Source: Engraulis encrasicolus (taxonomy: Eukaryota; Chordata; Actinopteri; Clupeiformes; Engraulidae). Taken from it: 64,000 bases of DNA. The DNA is taken from assembly GCF_034702125.1 (NCBI RefSeq), contig NC_085857.1, forward strand, positions 51,471,278 through 51,535,277. Direction: 5' to 3'. Below the pieces are notes generated by a model. The model ran no database searches. It was given only the letters and a program-made list of their open reading frames with translations, and was not told where the DNA came from. Below, piece after piece: positions 57,001 through 64,000 of the stretch. Numbering within the stretch: the stretch's first letter is position 1; each line of letters starts with the position of its first letter. Position numbers and translations under genes: made by a program.

Positions 57001-59709
57001 GCATCAGCTAAGTGTGATGTAATGTAGGGTACATTCAGGTAAATTGGGCCATCAGCTAAATTGGGCCAGATAAGCATTAGGTGTCTCATTTCTTTTAATT
57101 CTACAGACCAATCACCTCAAATGTACTGAAATTGTTGCAACATTACTACTCTATCTGTTTAAAATCACTTGAATAGCATAATACTTTTTTGATGGGCAGG
57201 GGGAACCCTCATATGGATAGTGACAGAAGAAAGTAAATTTTCAGTCTTGCCAAAATAAGAAATCGCCTAGATAAAATGAGGATGATGCTGTTTTCAGATG
57301 TGTAAAAACACTGGAAAAAGGATACGTTTTTAGGTTTGAATATGTGCCTTTAATCTGCAAAAACATAGTTGTGGTAACATTGTGATGTTTACATACCTAA
57401 AAATGTCAAAAAACCCATCGGTCCATTTCGGCTGAACATGTTAAGATAAAATGGGCCGCCCCTTTCAGCTAATTTGGGCCGTTTTTCCTATGGGAATTTC
57501 CATTCATATTTTCTACAAAAACAATGTGACCATTATTGAAGAGGAAGGTGTCAGGGGAGCCATTTTAATGAAATTGTGATATCTTTTTGGGAATATACAG
57601 TACAGGCCAAAAGTGTGAATTCACCTGCTTATTTAATTTATTCTCTTTATTTGTGTGGCTATTTACATAACATATTACATTTTCAGGGAGAGCATCAAAA
57701 CTGTGTTAAACCATGTATAATTATGTGCTTAACAAAAAAAAATGAAAATATATACAAAATAAAAACAATCCTTTTTAAAAAATCAAAAAATGTCAAACAG
57801 TGACGTCAACACAGCAAAACTTAGGGCCCCACACTTTTCAACAAGCTTATTTTTCTGTCTATTTTCAAGTAAAAACACCCAGTCACTCAAGTCAATCTTG
57901 ATTTATACAAGCAATACAAGAAAGATTTTCTTGATCTGATAATGGGTCACTTGGTCAAACACAGCTGGTTAGGTGAAACAGTGGTACAAAAAGTGAAAGT
58001 GGAAAAACCCTGCCACAGATTCCCTACAGCACAGATTTGACCTCTCCAAGTAACTGGCTGTGACTCAATATCAGATCAAGAAAATATCTGTAAAACGCTT
58101 TTATTGGCAAGAGTTTAAAACTAGGTTTTAGGTCTCAAAATTCGAGTTCTACCATTCTAGTGAGTTATTGGAGGACTTTAACATTCAATTAAGATTGACA
58201 TGACTGACTGGGTGTTTTTACTTGAAAATAGACAAAAAATAAGCTTATTGAAATGTGTGCGGCCATCAGTTGTGCAGTGTTGACGTCAGGTGGATAGACA
58301 GCTGACATTGCTAAAATAATATTTTTCGGTAAGCATATAATTCTACATGTGTTCATGCACAGTTTGATGCCCTCCATGAAAATCCACGAAAATAAATAAA
58401 ATGCATAAATGAGAAGGTGAGTCCGCCTGTACTGTATATATATATTATAGGCCTATATTGTGTTAAATAACAAACAATCCAATGTTTAGACTGCACTAGA
58501 TTTCAGTCTTTTACACATGTAGCCTACAAAATCAACTTGTAAAAGGGAAAACAGCAGATGTGAATTCACTAAGAAGGGGCCAGTCCAATCTACAGTTCAA
58601 ATGATACATAATAGAGCTAATGCTTCTGATTTTAGGTAGTCTTTTAGTAGCCTGCTGCAACTCTTGTAAAGTGTCATTGCACACTTCAAAGTCAATATCA
58701 TCATGACATGACTGACACTGACTGCCACCAGCCAGGGGAAATTGTGGTACTTGAGGCTAATAATGATCAATCATGTTTAAGAGATGTGTTCACTAACTTT
58801 GCTTTTCTTGTTGTGGGATTCTCAATTTTACCATTGGAGTGAATAGGCCCATTTTAGGCCCATTTTAACTGAATGCTGGCCCATTTTACATGAATTCATA
58901 CATCCAGGAAGGCACACCTGTCACTAAAACTTGTATACATTTTTTTTACATCAATCACATCATTTTTACCATGGAATGGAAGATTATAGCTGACTTGACG
59001 CAATCAAATGAAACTTTATGGTAATTGACATTCTTCCCCATATTTCAGCAGTCTTTCTGAATTTGCCAAAAGTGGGCCAATTTACCTGAATGCACCCTAC
59101 TGTAATGTGCAGTATACAAACACGTTGGATTTTAAATAAATACCTAACAAACAAACTACATTAATACATTTAATAAGATGAATGAATAAATGAACTACAT
59201 GAAACATGATAAGGTAACGTTCATTATTTAGCATTAAGATTACATACCTGTGACACGTAGAGAGATTCCAGGCATTCCTATCCATTTCTGTTCTTCTACA
59301 TTGGTTGTAATTCTACAGTAGTACTTGTGCTCTGCATCCGTTTTTTGAATGCCATGCAAGCTAAGAGAACACTTGTTATTCCACTCACTATCCCATTCCT
59401 TTCCACAGCCCACTACAACCCTGTTTTTGTATTTCTCAATGGTTGATATATCTACAAGCTTTTCAGAATCCTGATTCATCCACATTTTCTCAGTAACTGT
59501 GAGGCCACTGGGGTAGGTGTAAGAGCAGGACATGTGTACTGATGATCCCTCCAGAGCACAGATGTGTTGAGGGCTGTAGGTGATGCTCCATGTCTTGCCA
59601 TGAACTGCTAAAACAATCAAAAAATATATAAACACAGTATATAGTCCTTACACAGATCTGTTGAGAACTAGGTAATGCTCCTTGCCTCACCATGAACTCA
59701 CCATGAAGC

Positions 59710-59802
<93 letters not shown>

Positions 59803-59942
59803 CACGCACACACACACCATTATATATGGTTATAATCAAGTTGAAGTTGTCCACAATAAAAGTGTGACTTACCAGAGGCCACGATGAGCTGAAACAGGAA
59901 CAGAGAGTGTGATATCATCATGAAAGAGTAGGGTGCCATCAT
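52890..59942 (-). CDS. gene C: CD22/siglec-like Ig receptor
   Basis: Predicted type I receptor of 512 residues, eight exons in transcript order: 59942-59873, 59607-59248, 56768-56490, 56259-56005, 55327-55088, 53958-53853, 53383-53353, 53087-52890. All borders are AG/GT with matching phases. Order: signal peptide (MMAPYSFMMISHSLFLFQL), V-set domain (about 24-143), three C2-type domains (144-236, 237-321, 322-401) each with TLTC, IW[TF]KDG and YSC, a transmembrane helix (about 411-433), then a 79-residue tail. Tail tyrosines Y461 (YQSL), Y475 (YHTI) and Y489 (VVYENL) are 14 residues apart. YQSL and YHTI give ITAM-like spacing, VVYENL fits an ITIM, and YEN could bind Grb2. Fish CD22-like receptors have this architecture. 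The ligand is not known; sialic acid is an inference. Confidence 0.86.
53353..53383 (-). CDS. gene C exon 7, short cytoplasmic exon
   Basis: 31 nt, phase 2 in and phase 0 out, TTACAG acceptor, GTAATA donor. Encodes RHCKKTHGDNQ with the preceding codon. Confidence 0.65.
53565..53715 (+). mobile_element. tRNA-derived SINE
   Basis: TGGCCCAGCGGTATCG (A-box-like) and GGTCGCACGTTCGATCCCCG (B-box) with tRNA-like spacing, then a non-tRNA body. It lies in gene C between exons 6 and 7, antisense to the gene. Confidence 0.6.
53853..53958 (-). CDS. gene C exon 6, transmembrane segment
   Basis: 106 nt, phase 1 in and phase 2 out. Encodes VDSPVSLTLPLLGAALCGG then AVVVICGAVAFIFKR. The donor is GTACAC, weaker than the others. 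Confidence 0.75.
54005..54100. repeat. (GT)n microsatellite, gene C intron
   Basis: GT run with TATG and TTTG interruptions, upstream of the transmembrane exon. Confidence 0.94.
54266..54580. mobile_element. MITE-like element, gene C intron 5
   Basis: Bounded by TTAAAGGGGC on the left and GCCCCTTTAA on the right, about 315 bp. No coding content. The remainder of this intron (54581-55087) holds a CT-rich dispersed repeat near 54730-54850. Confidence 0.5.
55088..55327 (-). CDS. gene C exon 5, C2-type Ig domain
   Basis: 240 nt, phase 1. Contains DVTLTCYTTC, IIWTKDGEKM and YRDGGNYSC. Acceptor CACACAG, donor GTAAGT. Confidence 0.85.
56005..56259 (-). CDS. gene C exon 4, C2-type Ig domain
   Basis: 255 nt, phase 1. 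Contains DVTLTCNIISC, IIWFKDGHPV and ENEGGYSC. Donor GTGAGT. Confidence 0.86.
56490..56768 (-). CDS. gene C exon 3, C2-type Ig domain
   Basis: 279 nt, phase 1. Contains RVTLTCTTTC, FIWTKDGHPV and YEDEGSYSC. Donor GTGAGT. Confidence 0.86.
56826..57024 (+). mobile_element. tRNA-derived SINE, gene C intron 2
   Basis: B-box-like GGGTTGCACGTTCAATCCCG, then GGACTGTAACCAATGCCCTG and TTTGGATAAAAGCATCAGC. Same family as 38806-39005. Truncated at its 3' end by the next element. Confidence 0.72.
57597..58436. mobile_element. Tc1-like MITE nested in the TA element
   Basis: Ends TACAGTACAGGCCAAAAG and, inverted, TACAGTACAGGCGGACTCAC, a terminus typical of fish Tc1-like elements. It contains a further inverted-repeat unit at 57801-58290. 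Confidence 0.68.
57801..58290. repeat. inner long inverted-repeat element
   Basis: Arms of about 95 bp (57801-57895 and 58195-58290) starting TGACGTCAACAC and containing AAGTAAAAACACCCAGTCA. About 300 bp separates them. Third nesting level. Confidence 0.65.
59248..59607 (-). CDS. gene C exon 2, V-set Ig domain
   Basis: 360 nt, phase 1 at both ends. Reads TWSITYSPQHICALEGSSV, then MSCSYTYPSG, KMWM, KCSLSLHGIQKTDAEHKYYC and RITTNVEEQKWIGMPGISL. The Arg directly after YYC on the predicted F strand and the Trp in EQKW on the predicted G strand are at the places used by siglec V domains for sialic acid. Confidence 0.87.
59705..59818. repeat. (GCAC)n microsatellite, gene C intron 1
   Basis: About 20 GCAC units followed by a CA run, between the signal-peptide and V exons. 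Confidence 0.95.
59873..59942 (-). CDS. gene C exon 1, signal peptide
   Basis: 70 nt from tandem ATGATG to the donor GTAAGT; phase 1. Encodes a Met- and Phe-rich hydrophobic leader ending QLIVASG. Confidence 0.8.
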
Positions 59943-59989
59943 GACTCCTGGACAAATCACCTTCATGAATGGCTAGCCAGCAGCATTGC

Positions 59990-60172
<183 letters not shown>

Positions 60173-60286
60173 AAATTAGCATGAATTACGCAGGTTAACA
60201 CGCTCAAATCGTGCCTGCGCACGTGTGTCCTACAGCAAGCATACCGCGGGCCTTATTACAATCATGTACATGTAAAAGCAGTTTGT

Positions 60287-60402
<116 letters not shown>

Positions 60403-60914
60403 ATGCAGAGAGACATCCAAATGTGTGTGCGTAAAAATACCCTCTGTTCTGCGTTTGTGGCAATAGCATGCTTTACACCTGCCCAGACACACATATTATA
60501 TCATTCTAGTTCAAAACACAGACGTAAGCAGAACACCTTGTACTGTAGGTGAAAAGATAATTCCTATTACAACATCAACTAGTATGCTATTATATGCATG
60601 CTGCTACAATTGCTTATACCCAGCAACTTGTCGGTTGATATTTATGCGAGCTAAACAGACAGACACAAGGAGCACAATGACTGAGAGTAGTGGGTGAATT
60701 AAACACACTGGAAAACACGCACACACGCACAGACAATTTAAGATACACCCAGACCAAAACCCTAACCCTATCAAATGTGGTGTTTTTTTTAGGAAAAACA
60801 ATCTTTGAAATAATAAAAAAAAATCTTGATAGAACATAATTGGAACATGGCTGTGGCAACATAGCCTCGCCCACGATCCTATGTACTTCCGCCAAGAGAC
60901 TTGGCTCGGAGCCC

Positions 60915-61560
60915 TATCTCACGCCTTTCGTAAAGTCTTCACGAAAATAATAGATTCATTTTTGTGGTGTATTCACGTTATTGCCCGCCTTTCGTAAAGG
61001 CTTCACGAAAATAATAGATTAATTTTCACGCTGCCTATTCACTTGAATTGCCCCACTGCTGCTATGGTTATCCAAGCGTCTGCAGGGGCGGGGAGGGGGT
61101 GCTGACAGAACACTGCTGATACACTCGGGACTCACTAATTCGACGCCCTTTCAGTACTTACGCCTTATGTCCCCTAAACCTAAACCTAAACCTAACCCTA
61201 ACCTTAACCTTACTTAACCCTAAACCTAACCCTAACCCTAACCTTAACCCTAACCTTAACCCTAACCTTGACCCTAAACCTAACCCTAAATTGCTTGTTT
61301 GAAATGTTTGATTACCATGTGACGGTAGGCTACCGAAAGGGCATCAAACTAGTGGGTCGCTAGGCAACAGTTGGGCAATTCTAGTGAATAGGCAGCGTTT
61401 CGTTGCCCTACCACGAAAAACGGGCAATAACGTGAATGCACCACGAAAATTAATCTATTTTTTTCGTGAATACGTCACGAAATAAACAGGCAATAACATG
61501 AATGCACCACGAAAATTAATCATTTTTTTTTCGTGAATACTTCACGAAATGAGTGAGATA
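60915..61560. mobile_element. fold-back element with telomere-like core, copy 2
   Basis: 646 bp, bounded by TATCTCAC and GTGAGATA. It is the reverse-complement relative of 28905-29503: it carries CCCTAA/CCTTAA units at 61178-61292 and the same flanking unique phrases on the opposite strand. The right arm has an extra CACGAAATAAACAGGC segment. Confidence 0.78.
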
Positions 61561-61820
61561 CGGTTGTGGCTCGGCACTACGTCTGGTAACTGTTTTCTGT
61601 GGAGCGATGTTGAGCGGCAGGATTTGGCCGGTGTTCTGACAAACAGTCCTACATTGTCATTTTATCCTATGGTAGGATGTTCTGTCAGACACGTCTGTTA
61701 AACGGTCCTACATCGCCAAAGATAGATGTCAGACATGTTTGTTCAACAACTTATCCTAATTTTTTCCGAAAATTTCCTTCCCACTTCCTGCAACCGCGTC
61801 AGATCAAACAACCTCCAGAC

Positions 61821-62373
61821 CAGTGTTAATTTTGTCAGCTTTTTTTGATTTAGTCGTAGTCTTAGTCACAATGACGAAAATCAATTTTAGTCTTAGTCAT
61901 ATTTCAGTCATTGCCTTCCCAATTTAGTCTTAGTCTTTGTCTAAATGACGAAAATCAATTTTAGTCTTAGTCAATTTTTAGTCATTTTAGTCATTTTAGT
62001 CAACACTGTACATAATAGAACTTCTCCACACACTGCTTCTCTTTTTGAACATATATCATTGACTGGACAGAATAAACCTTCTCCGCGCACTGCTTCTCTT
62101 TTTAACATGTACGTATGACACTGTTCAGAATGAAACTTCTTCACACACGTCTTCTCTTTTTCTCTATTGTATTTAACAGCAGTGATAATTTAGTCAGTTT
62201 TTTTTAATTTAGTCTTAGTCTTAGTCACAATGACGAAAATCAATTTTAGTTTTAGTCATATTTTAGTCATTGCCTTCCCAATTTAGTCTTAGTCTTAGTC
62301 TAAATGACGAAAATCAAAAAAGGGCTTTGACGAAATATTTTAGTCATAGTCATGGTTGACGAAATTAACACTG
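61821..62373. mobile_element. hAT-like MITE
   Basis: A 553-bp element with a perfect 8-bp duplication CTCCAGAC (61813-61820 and 62374-62381). Ends CAGTGTTAATTTTGTCA / CAGTGTTAATTTCGTCA. The interior is built of repeated TTTTAGTCTTAGTCA and AATGACGAAAATCAATTTT phrases. Confidence 0.85.
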
Positions 62374-62381
62374 CTCCAGAC

Positions 62382-64000
62382 TGTGAATACCATGAAAAAG
62401 TAGTATTATGGGGTGCTCAGGACCAGGCTAGTGGGAACATAGAGCTGTGGGCAGATAACGCACGTCCATGTAAAATAAAGATTGTTTATTTATTTAATCA
62501 GATGGTTTGTTTATTCATTTATGTGTTTGCTTTTCCTTAGTGTTAATTTGTGGAATGAGATATGATCAGAGCAAGCTTTGAGCCATGTCAATGACAACAC
62601 CCTTTAACTTGTGAATTATTGCTTCAGTTAAGATGACGACATGGACTCACAGAAAGTGATGGTGGCAAAGATACTCACCTAATGCCACAGATTGCATACC
62701 ACAGAATAGGGACATTTTTATTGTCAATGCGTTACATGCTATTTTGCCATCACTAGTCATAATACACTGTAATGTCAAACTGTTTACTGTATTTTTCCCT
62801 TTGAATGTATATTAAGCATGATTCGCCGGAAATTATTTACCCTTTTCGAACATAATTATGTCCAAATCAAATAGAAAGGCTTAGCTTAACATGGAGTCAG
62901 TTGGGCAGCGTAATGATTTGGGAGTGGATGCTGAAAAGTGTTGCCAGCTTGTATCCCATCCAGGACTGGCTCCAGGACTTTAAGAAACACGACAGGCCTA
63001 CTAGTTCTCCGAGTAAAGACACACTAAAACATTGATTGTAATACATAAGCCTATAACAGGGGTGATAGTGAAAAAAAATCCTGAGCCTGAACTTTTTCCC
63101 CTGCTCTAACGACGACGACAAGATACTGCATAGTGACGTAACATAGGCCTATTTTGACACATTATTCAAACATTTAATAGCCTGTGTATGACCATTATTC
63201 AAGCCTGATAATAGAAGAAAACCCTGAACCTGTAACACTTTGAGATAAGAATAACCTAATGGGTAATTATTATCAATGTTTTTATTTTTGCAAACTCTGT
63301 CAAGCCTGAAATCAGGCATGGAGCCTGAATACTATCAGCCCTGCTATAAGGTGACCAAACGTCCGTATTTTCCAGGACATGTCCTGATTTTACTACCGGT
63401 CCTGGGCGTCCCGGGATATTTTATGAAAGGATTGAAATGTCCTGGATTTTCATGTCAATGAAACATTAAAAATCCTTTAGGTAACAAATAACACGCAGGT
63501 TTACTAGAGCCTGCATTTCAAATAAATTCGATGTCATCATGTCAGGGCCAGGGAACACAATTCCAACCCTTTCATTTTCCGTAGCCTGGTATGCTTCTCA
63601 CTTGTATCATGCGCCACATTACGCACCTGACGTAGCAATACTACGCAAGAATATTGCCACGCTCGCGGTGGTAGACTATAAAATTATAAACTCGAACCCA
63701 TAGAGGAACACTCAAACGGCACTGCATGGGCGCACTAGGTGTAAGAGCGTCTGTCCCGTGTCTCCTTTTCCAAATGAAGGAGCTATTAGACAGAAAACCA
63801 TTCGAGCACTTGTGAACACAGGTTCATTATCGGCGAGTTGTGGGGAAACTACAGGCACAAAGTGAGGCATCGCGGCTGAGTGCATTGTGCGCAAATCAGA
63901 TATTTAACAGATAGCCTTAATAGAATAGCAGAAAAATTAAAAAGAAATCAACTACTGGATGAAGCTTAGATAAAACGATCCAATGAAAGATGAAAAAGGC
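62382..64000. other. unassigned right end of the window
   Basis: No exon, RNA gene or well-bordered element. The phrase AAGGTGACCAAACGTCCG near 63347 followed by palindromic CCAGGACATGTCCTG resembles the start of a dispersed DNA element. Otherwise AT-rich single-copy-looking DNA. Confidence 0.45.

Larger units (their letters stand above)
57027..59098. mobile_element. TA-flanked DNA transposon, gene C intron 2
   Basis: A 2.07-kb element with inverted ends GGGTACATTCAGGTAAATTG / GGGTGCATTCAGGTAAATTG, flanked by TA on both sides. The GGGCC-AATTT phrase recurs inside both termini. No intact transposase. It contains a nested Tc1-like element (57597-58436). Confidence 0.75.

Overview
This window is ray-finned fish (teleost) genomic DNA. 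The evidence is split, intron-containing immunoglobulin-receptor genes, L1-like and L2-like LINEs, tRNA-derived SINEs, hAT, piggyBac-like and Tc1-like non-autonomous transposons, and very dense CA/GT, GA and TTA microsatellites. The species cannot be fixed from the sequence. A 100-N assembly gap lies at 9861-9960.

Three immune-type receptor gene models can be built from splice sites, reading phase and domain motifs. Gene A (+, exons from 7476) and gene B (+, 34938-41918) are tandem paralogues of the CD300/CMRF35-like/pIgR-like family. They share about 5 kb of duplicated 5' flank, signal-peptide exon, single V-type Ig exon and Thr/Pro stalk exon (4327-9860 against 32133-37255). Gene C (-, 59942-52890) is a CD22/siglec-like receptor with one V-set and three C2-type Ig domains, a transmembrane segment and a tyrosine-rich tail. 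B and C converge on an intergenic zone full of transposons.

The tails differ sharply. B ends in eight 14-residue repeats, each carrying a YxxM (PI3K p85-type) motif, plus a ninth YxxM. C carries three tyrosines at a 14-residue period, giving ITAM-like spacing and one ITIM-type motif. The most likely 3' exons of A encode a short tail with no such motif. I infer a small paired-receptor cluster whose Ig ectodomains are coupled to different signalling outputs.

Layout: 1-3990, 5'-truncated L1-like LINE interrupted by a piggyBac-like element; 3988-4692, tandem 373-bp duplication; 4327-9860, first segmental-duplication copy with the 5' half of gene A; 9961-24390, a 187-bp satellite with a 10-monomer (1870-bp) higher-order repeat and three DNA transposon insertions; 24398-25910, an L2-like LINE in the satellite; 25911-28787, repeats and unassigned DNA; 28788-30141, transmembrane and tail exons probably of gene A; 28905-29503 and 60915-61560, two copies of a fold-back element with a telomere-like core; 32133-41918, second duplication copy with all of gene B; 42502-51282, a piggyBac-like MITE, nested hAT elements, a split SINE-like repeat and a pol-less LTR retrotransposon; 52874-59942, gene C with nested transposons in its intron 2; 60915-64000, non-autonomous elements and unassigned DNA.
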